Shown: positions 8,372-16,549 of the stretch, in pieces
Numbering within the stretch: the first letter of the stretch is position 1
Layout of the letters: every line of letters begins with the position of its first letter
NCBI GenBank assembly: GCA_031286165.1
Contig: JAITUU010000038.1
Coordinates: 1 to 54,636 of the forward strand
DNA: 54,636 bases
Source: Bacteroidales bacterium
GTDB taxonomy: Bacteria > Bacteroidota > Bacteroidia > Bacteroidales > UBA1715
Reading direction: 5' to 3'
The notes under the pieces: generated by a model
Databases searched by the model: none
Told to the model about the DNA's origin: nothing
The model's input: the letters and a program-made list of their open reading frames with translations, nothing else
Program-made: the position numbers and the translations under genes

Positions 8372-10780
8372 TTATAAGGTTATTAAAAATTTTACATTTA
8401 ATCGGCGTGAAGTTAAATAATTGGGCACGGCGTAAAAATTTCCGTTCACGTCTTCTACCCAAAAGTAGGAAATTTTATTGTAATTGCCCAGCAAATTGAA
8501 CACTTCAAGTCCGGCACTCAGGTTTTTTATGGTTTTGTGCCGGTGTTTTTCATCGAATACTACCCATAAAAGTCCGGCATCTACACGATTGTACATAGAA
8601 ATTTTGTGCCGGTCGAATTGCTCAAAGGCGGCATTGGGTGCGGCGGTGGGAATGTTGGTGCCGAATAAATACGTTAAATTCATTTTTATAAAATCCATGC
8701 CGGGCAAATAGTCTTGAAAATACAATCCCAAATTCACGCGCTGGTCGTTCGGACTGCGAATTTCGCTCTGCGGATGAGTTACCAAATGCTGCCGCGATTG
8801 TAAAATAGACAAACTCACCCACGATTCCACGCCTTGCACAAATTCGCCGTTTAATTTTGCATCTACTCCCACCGTGTGCCCATTGGCAAGCAATTCCGGG
8901 TGATACACTGTGTTCACATTCTGTATGGTGTAGGGAATAATGTTGCGCAACTGCTTGAAATACAATTCTGTTTGAAGCACAAAGGGGCGTTCCCAGAGTT
9001 GTAAATTTTGCGACATTCCCGCCACGTAGTGAATAGATTTTTGCGGTTTCAGGTGGTAAAATATTTCGCCATCGGGCGCAATCATTTCCTTAATGTGCAC
9101 CGGCTGGTAATATACCCCTGTGGCAAAGGAAAAACTTGTATTCCCGGCATAGTGCGGGCGCAATACCACGCGCAGGCGAGGATTGAAAAGGACTTGCTGT
9201 GAGTAATCATCGTAGTACAAGCGCAGTCCGGCATTCAAGCGTAGTGTGCTGCGATTCGCAGAATGTTCAAACACTATGCGTTTGCTGCCGCTGATGTACG
9301 CCGTTCCTGCTTGCAGTGTGTGTGTGAAATTCGCATTTTTTCCGTTGCGCAACGAAATCAATGTGTCGTTAAATGGCATGGCATAGCCCGAAGAATCGCG
9401 AAATGTCCATTCGTTGTACTGTGCATCGAAGTGATTGAAGGCAGCACTTGCACCCCATGTGAGGGTAAAAAACGGAAATATGTGCTTTCCATCATGAGAA
9501 GTATGCAATGTGTTGGTATATAAATGATTGCGGGCGTGATTTAAAAATAATCCTACCGCCAAATTTTTGGTAGAATCGTTTGAAGTGTGTTTGTTGCCGT
9601 TTTCATCAACTTCCAATTCACTCAACCAATATTCACCCAAAATATCGTATTTTTCGTATTCCACTGCGCGGTAATAAAGCACGTGTGCGTTCAAAAACGT
9701 ACCTTCCGCAACTTTGTAGTGCACACTGAGTGCGTTCCCCATATTTTGATAGATATATTGTTCGTTTCCTTCAAAATAAATATTCATGCGGTAGGTATTG
9801 CCCAAGCCGCCAAAATCGGTTTGGCGAAATTTTGGGAGAAAGGAATATTTATTGCTCGCTGCGTAAAACCAATACGATAGCCGCACTTTTGGCGAAATTT
9901 TCCACGAAAGCAGTGCTTGCGCATCGAAAAATTCGGGCTTGTATTCGCCCTGTTCATCGAGCGTTCCCAGCATGAGCGAAGTATTTTTGTAGCGCACACC
10001 CACCAATGCACTTAGTCCGGCACTGTCGTTCACGCTTTGTGCGGTCAAATTCACGTCCATCAAACTCGCCGCAAGTTGAATTTGATTGCGCTCCACTTCT
10101 TTGTACTGCACATTGAGCACGCTCGAAAGTTTATCGCCATACTGCGCATCAAATCCGCCGCTCGAAAATTCCAAACTTCCTACCATGTAAGGGTTGATGA
10201 TACTCAAACCTTCTTGCCGGTCGCTGGTGGCTATGTTGGGGCGCATGGCGGGAATATCGTTTACAAACACCAAATTTTCATCGTAACTACCGCCGCGCAC
10301 TGAATATTGCGAACTCATTTCCGATTTAGAACTTACACCCGGCATGGTTTTTATGGCACCTTCGGCACCCGAAAGCGAAAGACCCGGAAGGTTTATGGTG
10401 CGTTCTCCCGAAACAATGTTTATATTATCTTCCTGCGCTTGCCTATTGCGCACCACCACGCCCGGAATGGCAGTTACCGTGTGCTGCATTACCGGTGAAA
10501 ACGTTTGCTCCGCACCGTGCGAAAAACGGAATTGTTTGCGCTGCGTTTCGTAATTGAATGCCGAAAACCACAGCGACACAGTGTCGTTGAGTACCGGAAT
10601 TTGTATGGAGTATTCGCCTTTTTCGTTGCTCAATACCGACTGCGTGCGCGTGCCCACCGTAACTGCCGCTATCGCTTGTCCGCTTTCGTTGGTAATTTTT
10701 CCCCGAAGGTGTATGCTGCGCTGCGCCATCAGGTTGAGTGATAGCAGAAAACAGATGCATACTACGAGGAATTTTTGCAT
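8372..10780 (-). CDS. TonB-dependent outer membrane receptor
   Basis: An 802-residue receptor from the ATG at 10780, giving a signal peptide (MQKFLVVCICFLLSLNLMAQ). It then has a CarboxypepD_reg-like domain (HLRGKITNESGQAIAAVTV ... EKGEYSIQI) of about 80 residues. The plug domain contains the typical GVSSKSEMSSQYSVRGGSYD segment, and a long beta-barrel ends in LTSRRLNVKFLITL. It should take up a substrate across the outer membrane using TonB-ExbBD energy. There is no SusD partner beside it, so a glycan substrate is less likely than a metal chelate or a peptide; that is inference. The gene is about 80 bases from both its upstream neighbour sufD and its downstream thioredoxin-like neighbour, so it may have its own promoter (10809-10816). 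Confidence 0.92.
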   Translation of the reverse strand: MQKFLVVCICFLLSLNLMAQRSIHLRGKITNESGQAIAAVTVGTRTQSVLSNEKGEYSIQIPVLNDTVSLWFSAFNYETQRKQFRFSHGAEQTFSPVMQHTVTAIPGVVVRNRQAQEDNINIVSGERTINLPGLSLSGAEGAIKTMPGVSSKSEMSSQYSVRGGSYDENLVFVNDIPAMRPNIATSDRQEGLSIINPYMVGSLEFSSGGFDAQYGDKLSSVLNVQYKEVERNQIQLAASLMDVNLTAQSVNDSAGLSALVGVRYKNTSLMLGTLDEQGEYKPEFFDAQALLSWKISPKVRLSYWFYAASNKYSFLPKFRQTDFGGLGNTYRMNIYFEGNEQYIYQNMGNALSVHYKVAEGTFLNAHVLYYRAVEYEKYDILGEYWLSELEVDENGNKHTSNDSTKNLAVGLFLNHARNHLYTNTLHTSHDGKHIFPFFTLTWGASAAFNHFDAQYNEWTFRDSSGYAMPFNDTLISLRNGKNANFTHTLQAGTAYISGSKRIVFEHSANRSTLRLNAGLRLYYDDYSQQVLFNPRLRVVLRPHYAGNTSFSFATGVYYQPVHIKEMIAPDGEIFYHLKPQKSIHYVAGMSQNLQLWERPFVLQTELYFKQLRNIIPYTIQNVNTVYHPELLANGHTVGVDAKLNGEFVQGVESWVSLSILQSRQHLVTHPQSEIRSPNDQRVNLGLYFQDYLPGMDFIKMNLTYLFGTNIPTAAPNAAFEQFDRHKISMYNRVDAGLLWVVFDEKHRHKTIKNLSAGLEVFNLLGNYNKISYFWVEDVNGNFYAVPNYLTSRRLNVKFLITL

Positions 10781-10808
10781 GAAATTTTGCTTGTATATTT
10801 TTTGCACA

Positions 10809-10816
10809 CAAAAATA
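10809..10816 (-). promoter_or_regulatory. -7 element upstream of the TonB-dependent receptor gene
   Basis: TATTTTTG on the minus strand matches TAnnTTTG and lies 28 bases before the chosen ATG at 10780. This also supports that start over the one at 10807. No clear -33 TTG. Confidence 0.4.
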
Positions 10817-10858
10817 TACATTTCTGCGAATTGTGCGCTGAACGTATCTTTGAGATTT

Positions 10859-11788
10859 TTATTGTACTTTTGCGGCAACAAAATCCCGCAATTCTTGCGT
10901 GGGTAGTTTTTCGGTAATTTCGTGTACAAAGGCTTGAATGAGTAGTTGCTTTGCTGTTTCGGGTGCTATGCCGCGTGCTTGCATATACCACAGTGCGTCA
11001 TTGTTTAGTTGCCCGGTAGTGCTGCCGTGATTACAAGTAACATCATCGGTATAAATTTCTAATTGCGGTTTGCTAAAAATGCGTGCATTGGGCGAAAGGA
11101 GTATGTTTTTATTGCTTTGTTGCGCAGCGGTTTTTACCGCATGAGGGGCTACATATATCATGCCGCCAAATATGCCCACACTGTGGTCGGCGGCTATGAT
11201 TTTGAAATTTTCCGCCGTTTCGCAGTCGGGGCAGGAGTGTTTTACCGTAGTATCGAACTCAAACTGTTCTTTTCTGTGCGGGTAGGAAAGTCCGTAAATA
11301 GCAGTGTTTGCCTGCGTTCCGATTTTTTCTACGCCGAGTTTGCTGTGCAAAATGCTGCCGCAAATTTGATATACATGAGCCGTATAGTGCGAATTTTCAG
11401 ATTGTTGCACGCTTATAGTTTGCGCAAATTGTGCACCCTCGCTCAAATGTTGCAGAGATATAAATTCGCAGTGTGCACCGTTTCCTACCGCAATATTGGT
11501 GGTAATGTTTGCCTTTGGCAACTTTTCTGTTACCGCATACGTTTCAATAATGAGTGCGTGCGCACCGCTTTGTATGCGAATTTCAATCTGCGTGTGCGGC
11601 AGTGTGCCGTGAAAATTGTGCAGAATGTGAATATGCGCTTTTGTGTGCGCAGATACAGAAATAATCGTAACTCCTTCGGAAACAGATATTTCTATGTGAT
11701 TTTCTACGAGAGATTTTTGCGCCGCAAAGGTGGCGTTTTCAAACACTAACTGCGACCCCTGCACCTGTTTTGAATTGATAGTTGTCAT
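10859..11788 (-). CDS. sufD: SufD, Fe-S cluster assembly scaffold component
   Basis: A 309-residue member of the SufB/SufD right-handed beta-helix family. Near the C-terminus the conserved run FSKPQLEIYTDDVTCNHGSTTG is present, including the Cys-Asn-His cluster, followed by LNNDALWYMQARGIAPETAK and LLIQAF. SufD pairs with SufB and the SufC ATPase to build and transfer Fe-S clusters in the cytoplasm. It is shorter than many SufD proteins (about 420 residues), with the N-terminal region trimmed. I chose the ATG at 11788 (MTTINSKQVQG), 8 bases after the sufC stop; an ATG at 11812 would overlap sufC. SufB and SufS, which usually share this operon, are not in the window. Confidence 0.9.
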   Translation of the reverse strand: MTTINSKQVQGSQLVFENATFAAQKSLVENHIEISVSEGVTIISVSAHTKAHIHILHNFHGTLPHTQIEIRIQSGAHALIIETYAVTEKLPKANITTNIAVGNGAHCEFISLQHLSEGAQFAQTISVQQSENSHYTAHVYQICGSILHSKLGVEKIGTQANTAIYGLSYPHRKEQFEFDTTVKHSCPDCETAENFKIIAADHSVGIFGGMIYVAPHAVKTAAQQSNKNILLSPNARIFSKPQLEIYTDDVTCNHGSTTGQLNNDALWYMQARGIAPETAKQLLIQAFVHEITEKLPTQELRDFVAAKVQ

Positions 11789-11796
11789 AGCCAAAA

Positions 11797-12537
11797 TTAT
11801 TGAATGAGCCAATCGTAACCTTTTTCTTCCAATTCCAAAGCCAGCGATTTGTCGCCGGTTTTTATAATTCGTCCGTCATATAATATGTGTACAAAATTGG
11901 GCACAATATAATCGAGCAGTCGCTGATAGTGCGTAATTACAATATAGGCATTGTCGGCATGTTTGAGTTGATTGACCCCATCGGCTACTATGCGCAGTGC
12001 GTCAATATCAAGTCCACTGTCGGTTTCGTCTAATATGGCGAGTTGCGGTTCGAGCATCGCCATTTGAAAAATATCATTTTTCTTTTTTTCGCCACCCGAA
12101 AATCCTTCGTTTACCGAGCGATTATTCAATTTTTCGGGCAAACCGAGCATGCTGCGCATTGCCTTCATTTTTTTGAGAAATTCACTTGCACTCGGTGCTT
12201 CTTCGCCTCTGTACGCATATTTTGCATCAATGGCTGCTTTCATAAAATTGGTCATGCTCACACCGGGTATTTCTACCGGATACTGAAACGCCAAAAAAAT
12301 TCCCTCACAGGCGCGTTCGTGCGCCGGCAATGGCAGTATATCCTTTCCGTTGAAAAGGATTTCGCCTTCGCTAACTTCAAATACATCGCGCCCGGCAAGC
12401 ACCGCCGAAAGAGTACTTTTTCCCGACCCGTTTGGACCCATAATGGCGTGAATTTCGCCCTTATTCACCGTCAAATTTACTCCTTTGAGTATTTCTTTTC
12501 CCTGTACCGATGCGTGTAAATTGCGTATTTGTAACAT
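11797..12537 (-). CDS. sufC: SufC, ABC-type ATPase of the Suf system
   Basis: A 246-residue ABC ATPase. The Walker A motif GPNGSGKST, the SufC-type signature FSGGEKKKNDIFQMAMLEP, the Walker B region LAILDETDSGLDIDALR and the H-loop (VITHYQRLLDYI) are all intact. SufC hydrolyses ATP in complex with SufB and SufD to drive cluster assembly on the scaffold; it is soluble, not a transporter subunit. The ATG at 12537 (MLQIRNLHAS) matches family starts; an open extension to 12603 runs into a heptamer repeat and is not coding. It forms a two-gene unit with sufD, and its upstream region is shared with the divergent pstC. Confidence 0.95.
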   Translation of the reverse strand: MLQIRNLHASVQGKEILKGVNLTVNKGEIHAIMGPNGSGKSTLSAVLAGRDVFEVSEGEILFNGKDILPLPAHERACEGIFLAFQYPVEIPGVSMTNFMKAAIDAKYAYRGEEAPSASEFLKKMKAMRSMLGLPEKLNNRSVNEGFSGGEKKKNDIFQMAMLEPQLAILDETDSGLDIDALRIVADGVNQLKHADNAYIVITHYQRLLDYIVPNFVHILYDGRIIKTGDKSLALELEEKGYDWLIQ

Positions 12538-12588
12538 ACGAAGCTGTGTTTTAGTGTTCTGCTGTAATTTTATGGCAAAGATACTATT

Positions 12589-12620
12589 AATTGCAAATTG
12601 CAAATTGCAAATTGCAAATT
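12589..12620. repeat. Tandem heptamer array, four copies of AATTGCA
   Basis: Four exact copies of the 7-bp unit AATTGCA are followed by AATT, lying between the divergent sufC and pstC genes. A sister array with unit AATTGTA and the same copy number is at 31748-31779. Confidence 0.85.
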
Positions 12621-12708
12621 ATTTTGGAACGGGTAGTTTTCGCTATACTCATTCTTTTTTCTGAAAATATACCCCAAAAGCGGTATGGTGCGCTCTGTGC
12701 TTGCTATG

Positions 12709-12716
12709 TATTTTTG
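12709..12716 (+). promoter_or_regulatory. -7 element upstream of pstC
   Basis: TATTTTTG matches TAnnTTTG, 27 bases before the pstC ATG. No convincing -33 TTG. Confidence 0.35.
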
Positions 12717-12743
12717 CATTTCACAAATTTTCATACACGAACA

Positions 12744-13649
12744 ATGGCAGACAATATACGAAAACGCATTTTTCTCGACCGTCTCTCCAAGCGCGTAATG
12801 CTTACGCTCACTATTTTTTCTCTCCTTATTTTGGTGTTTATGGGTGGTGGTTTGTACTATAAATCAGCAGAAATTTTGCGCGAAAATTCACTATGGACTA
12901 TGCTCACGAGTTCGGTATGGAGTCCCTTCAACGGTGAATTTGGGTTTTGGTCGTTTATTATCAGTTCTATTTATGTAACACTTTTAGCGGTAATTATTGC
13001 ATTGCCCATTTCCTTGCTCACGGCACTGTTTCTCACCGAAAATACCAAGCCATGGGTGCGCCGCGTGGTGTTTCCGGTACTCGATATTTTGGCGGGTATT
13101 CCTTCGGTTATTTACGGACTGTGGGGTATTCTCATTATTGTGCCATGGATAGCCGATGAATTGGGTCCGCGATTTGTGGATTACACAAGTGGTTACACTC
13201 TCCTTGCCGGAGGTATTGTACTCAGTGTTATGATTATTCCGCTTTTGGTAAGTTTGTTTGTAGAAATTTTTTCTACCGTTCCTAAGGAAATAAAAGATGC
13301 TTCGGCATCGCTGGGGGCTACGGCGTGGCAAACTTCGCGCAAGGTGGTGTTGCGCAAATCAACTCCCGGCATTATTGCGGCGGTGGTGCTGGCGGTGTCC
13401 AAAGCCTTCGGCGAAACTATGGCGGTGCTTATGGTGTGTGGCAATATGGTGGAAATTCCCCGTTCACTCTTCGATAGTGCCTATCCGCTGCCGGCACTCA
13501 TTGCCAACAATTACGGCGAAATGCTCTCGCTGCCCAAATACGAATCGGCTCTCATGTTTGCTGCCTTATTGTTGTTTGCCATTATATTGATTTTCAATGC
13601 AATTTCAAGAATTGTGTTGCAAAAAGTAGAAGAGCGATTTAAGTTATAA
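12744..13649 (+). CDS. pstC: PstC, phosphate ABC transporter permease
   Basis: A 301-residue inner-membrane permease from the ATG at 12744 (MADNIRKRIFLDRLSKR). It has six predicted transmembrane segments and the binding-protein-dependent permease EAA loop DASASLGATAWQTSRKVVL, followed by the PstC-typical SKAFGETMAVLMVCGN. PstC and PstA form the channel through which PstS-bound phosphate enters, powered by PstB. The open frame reaches upstream to 12591 but that part is the heptamer repeat and low-complexity sequence. pstA follows after 4 bases. pstS, pstB and phoU are not next to it, which is unusual; they must be elsewhere if the transporter works. Confidence 0.93.
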   Translation: MADNIRKRIFLDRLSKRVMLTLTIFSLLILVFMGGGLYYKSAEILRENSLWTMLTSSVWSPFNGEFGFWSFIISSIYVTLLAVIIALPISLLTALFLTENTKPWVRRVVFPVLDILAGIPSVIYGLWGILIIVPWIADELGPRFVDYTSGYTLLAGGIVLSVMIIPLLVSLFVEIFSTVPKEIKDASASLGATAWQTSRKVVLRKSTPGIIAAVVLAVSKAFGETMAVLMVCGNMVEIPRSLFDSAYPLPALIANNYGEMLSLPKYESALMFAALLLFAIILIFNAISRIVLQKVEERFKL

Positions 13650-13653
13650 CAGA

Positions 13654-14502
13654 ATGAAAATGAAATTTATAGAAGAAAAAATATTCAACGTGCTCATGGT
13701 ATTGGCTACGTTGGTGGTGTTCGGATTTTTTGCGAGCATAGTGTGGACTATTGTGCGCAGCGGTTTTCCCACGCTCACATGGGAAATGATTACGAGTTTG
13801 CCCGGCGGCGGTTTTTATTTGGGTAAAGAAGGCGGAATTTTGAATGCCATAGTGGGGTCATTGCTCATTGTGTTTTTTTCGGCATCGCTGGGCTTGCTTA
13901 TCAGTATTCCCATAGTATTTTATATCAACGTTTATTTGCGTAAAAAATCGAAATTGGGCTATTTCACGCGCCTTTCCTTCGATGTACTCTATGGCATTCC
14001 CTCCATTGTGTATGGTGCGTTTGCTTTTACTATTATGATTTTTTTCGGATTAAAAACTTCGCTTTTGGGCGGAATTATTGTGATTACCCTCCTCATTATT
14101 CCTATTTTTGTGCGTTCTATGGACGAAGTGGCAAAATCGGTGCCGAAGGATTTGCTCGATGCTGCCTATTCGCTGGGGGCAACCAAATTAGAAACTTGTA
14201 AAATTGTGATTCGACAAATTATGCCCGGTATAGCCACCGCCACGCTACTTTCCATTGGTCGCGCCATAGGCGATTCGGCAGGCGTGCTTTTTACCGCCGG
14301 CTTCACCGACAATATTCCCACTTCTTTCAATCAACCGGCTGCCACGCTACCGCTTTCGGTGTTCTTTCAACTCAGCAGCCCTATTCCCGAAGTGCGGGAA
14401 CGTGCCTACGCCGCCGCACTGCTACTCACCATTATCGTACTCATTCTCAGCGTAGGAGCACGCCTCATTACCAACCGTTTTTCAAAACATCGGATACAAT
14501 AA
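13654..14502 (+). CDS. pstA: PstA, phosphate ABC transporter permease
   Basis: A 282-residue permease paired with pstC. It has six transmembrane segments and the EAA loop AYSLGATKLETCKIVIRQIM, followed by LLSIGRAIGDSAGVLFTAGF, the PstA form of the conserved GRAxGD segment. The DVLYGIPSIVYGAFAF segment matches the corresponding stretch of PstC (GIPSVIYGLWG). It makes the second half of the inner-membrane phosphate channel. The stop is followed by 67 bases holding the hem operon promoter rather than pstB, so the pst operon ends here. Confidence 0.93.
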   Translation: MKMKFIEEKIFNVLMVLATLVVFGFFASIVWTIVRSGFPTLTWEMITSLPGGGFYLGKEGGILNAIVGSLLIVFFSASLGLLISIPIVFYINVYLRKKSKLGYFTRLSFDVLYGIPSIVYGAFAFTIMIFFGLKTSLLGGIIVITLLIIPIFVRSMDEVAKSVPKDLLDAAYSLGATKLETCKIVIRQIMPGIATATLLSIGRAIGDSAGVLFTAGFTDNIPTSFNQPAATLPLSVFFQLSSPIPEVRERAYAAALLLTIIVLILSVGARLITNRFSKHRIQ

Positions 14503-14520
14503 AATCCCCTCAATGCGGTA

Positions 14521-14551
14521 TTGCAAAGTGCATTTTTGTGCACTACTTTTG
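14521..14551 (+). promoter_or_regulatory. Promoter of the tetrapyrrole operon with a dyad in the spacer
   Basis: TTG at 14521-14523 is exactly 20 bases from TACTTTTG at 14544-14551, the full Bacteroidetes vegetative promoter arrangement. Transcription should start near 14558, leaving a leader of about 12 bases before the ATG at 14570. Within the spacer lies the inverted repeat AGTGCA-N6-TGCACT (14527-14544), which touches the -7 element and could be a repressor site. Confidence 0.65.
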
Positions 14552-14569
14552 TGAAAAACAGAACGTAGT

Positions 14570-16549
14570 ATGGCACATTCTCAACATATAATCGTAGCCG
14601 CTCGTGCAAGTGCACTTTCGCTTGTGCAAGTGCAAGAGGTTTTTTCGGCACTGCCAACGGTTGATTACGAATTGCTGAAAATGGCTTCTTTTGGCGACAA
14701 AAACAAACATATTCCACTGCTTAATAATTGCGTAGCAGATGATTTTTTTACGCGTGAATTAGACCATGCTTTGCTCTACGGCTCTGCCGATGTTGCTATT
14801 CATTCCGCCAAAGATGTGCCGTATCCACTGCCTGCAGGGTTGGAATTGCTGGCACTCACTGCCGCTGCCGACCAATCTGATTCGCTTGTGTCGCGCCATA
14901 ATCTTACGTTAGAAACGCTGCCTGCCGGTGCAAAAATCGGCACAAGTTCGGCACAGCGCAAAGCGGAAGTGCTGGCATTGCGCCCCGATTTGGAAATTGT
15001 GCCCATTCGCGGTACCATAGAGGAGCGCATTGCGCAGGTGGATAGCGGCGAGGTTGATGCCCTCATTGTGGCTACGTGCGCTCTATTTCGCTTGGGTTTG
15101 GAGCATCGCATTGCGCAGATTTTACCATGTAAAACCCATTCTTTGCAAGGAAATCTTGCCGTTGTGGGTCGCGCAAATTCTCCGTTCAAAGTGCTTTTTT
15201 CTGCAATAGATATTCGTAAAACCTACGGAACTGTTACTCTCGTGGGTTTTGGTCCCGGTAATCCCGACTTACTCACATTGGGTGGAGAAAAAGCACTCGC
15301 CGCAGCCGATGTGATTTTTCATGACGATTTAATTGATAGTGATTTTTTACAAACATACGATGCCGAAACAATTTATGTAGGCAAGCGAAAAGGGCAGCAT
15401 TCGCACGCACAAAACGATATAAACGAAGTGCTGTATAATGCGGCGCGGCAAGGAAAAAACGTGGTGCGCTTGAAAGGCGGCGACCCTATGGTGTTTGCGC
15501 ACGGGCGTGAGGAAATTGATTTTTTGCAAAGTCGTTTTGTGGAGGTGCGCGTTATTCCGGGCGTGTCTTCGGGCATTGCGATGAGTAGTTACACGCACAT
15601 TCCGCTCACGCATCGCGGCGTGGCTTCTTCGGTGGCATTTGTGAGCGGGCACTCGCCCGAAACGGCGCAAACGCCCACTGCCGATACGCTGGTGTATTAT
15701 ATGGCTGGCACACATCTCGCCCACATTGTCGCGAAATTGATACCTGCCGGTCGCTCGCCCGAAACACCTGCCGCGTTGGTGCACAATGTGTCGCTTGCCG
15801 GGCAAAAAACATTTTTTTCTACGCTGGGTGAATTGCAATATGCCTTGTTGAAAAATACCACACCCGTATTGCTCACGGTGGGTGAAGTGGTGAATTTTGA
15901 AAACAAACAAATGCAACACATTCTTGTAACGGGCACACATCCGGAAGATTACACCGGCGCAGGAATTATAACCCATACGCCGCTTATTTCCATAGAAAAA
16001 ATAGAACATTCCGCACTTGCAGAAATTTTAAAAATAGAGATTGATACCTTTGATTGGGTGATTTTTACCAGCCGCTACGGAGTGCAATTTTTTTTTGAAG
16101 AGTACGAAAAAACGAAATTTCCGCTCCGCCGAATTGGAGTGAAAGAAATCGCTTCGGTGGGACGAACTACCACCGCCGAATTGCATAAACACAGTATATA
16201 TCACCTCATGCAATCGCCCACTGAGTCGGCGGAAGGCATTGTGGATTTTTTTAAAGAATACAATTGTACCGGTCAAAAAATCCTTCTTCCGCGTTCGCAA
16301 AAAGGGCTGAAATTCCTTTCAAGCGAATTGCAAAAATTGGGAAATACGGTGATAGATGTACCGATTTATAATAACAAACCCAACGAAAATGCTGAAACGG
16401 TGGATTTGCAGAAATTCTCGAAAATCGTGTTTTCATCGCCCAGCGGCGTAGATGCGTTTGTGCAAAAATACGGCGAACTTCCGGCGAAAACACTGCTTGT
16501 AGCGAAAGGGAAAACCACCTTTGAACGACTACAAACTGAAATACAATGA
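14570..16549 (+). CDS. Fusion: truncated HemC-like domain + uroporphyrinogen-III C-methyltransferase (CobA/SUMT) + uroporphyrinogen-III synthase (HemD)
   Basis: A 659-residue three-part protein. Residues 1-217 align with domains 1 and 2 of porphobilinogen deaminase: ARASALSLVQ, FFTRELDHALL, IHSAKDVP with the catalytic Asp82, GTSSAQRK and PIRGTI. The third domain, carrying the Cys that holds the dipyrromethane cofactor, is absent. Residues 220-445 form a complete SUMT: VTLVGFGPGNPDLLTL, VVRLKGGDPMVFAHGREE, VIPGVSSGIAMSSYTHIPLT. It uses two SAM to make precorrin-2. Residues 448-659 are HemD-like (FDWVIFTSRYGVQFFFEEY, ILLPRSQKG, KIVFSSPSGVDAFV), closing hydroxymethylbilane to uroporphyrinogen III. 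CobA-HemD fusions are known; I do not recognise the HemC' addition as standard. It is the first gene of the operon and hemB overlaps its stop as ATGA. Confidence 0.87.
   Translation: MAHSQHIIVAARASALSLVQVQEVFSALPTVDYELLKMASFGDKNKHIPLLNNCVADDFFTRELDHALLYGSADVAIHSAKDVPYPLPAGLELLALTAAADQSDSLVSRHNLTLETLPAGAKIGTSSAQRKAEVLALRPDLEIVPIRGTIEERIAQVDSGEVDALIVATCALFRLGLEHRIAQILPCKTHSLQGNLAVVGRANSPFKVLFSAIDIRKTYGTVTLVGFGPGNPDLLTLGGEKALAAADVIFHDDLIDSDFLQTYDAETIYVGKRKGQHSHAQNDINEVLYNAARQGKNVVRLKGGDPMVFAHGREEIDFLQSRFVEVRVIPGVSSGIAMSSYTHIPLTHRGVASSVAFVSGHSPETAQTPTADTLVYYMAGTHLAHIVAKLIPAGRSPETPAALVHNVSLAGQKTFFSTLGELQYALLKNTTPVLLTVGEVVNFENKQMQHILVTGTHPEDYTGAGIITHTPLISIEKIEHSALAEILKIEIDTFDWVIFTSRYGVQFFFEEYEKTKFPLRRIGVKEIASVGRTTTAELHKHSIYHLMQSPTESAEGIVDFFKEYNCTGQKILLPRSQKGLKFLSSELQKLGNTVIDVPIYNNKPNENAETVDLQKFSKIVFSSPSGVDAFVQKYGELPAKTLLVAKGKTTFERLQTEIQ

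Noticed and set aside
10781..10858. Cobalamin riboswitch before the TonB-dependent receptor
   Set aside because: Only 78 bases separate the receptor start from sufD, far too short, and no B12-box-like sequence is seen.
11063..11749. 228-codon open frame on the plus strand
   Set aside because: Antisense to sufD with no domain, promoter or start signal.
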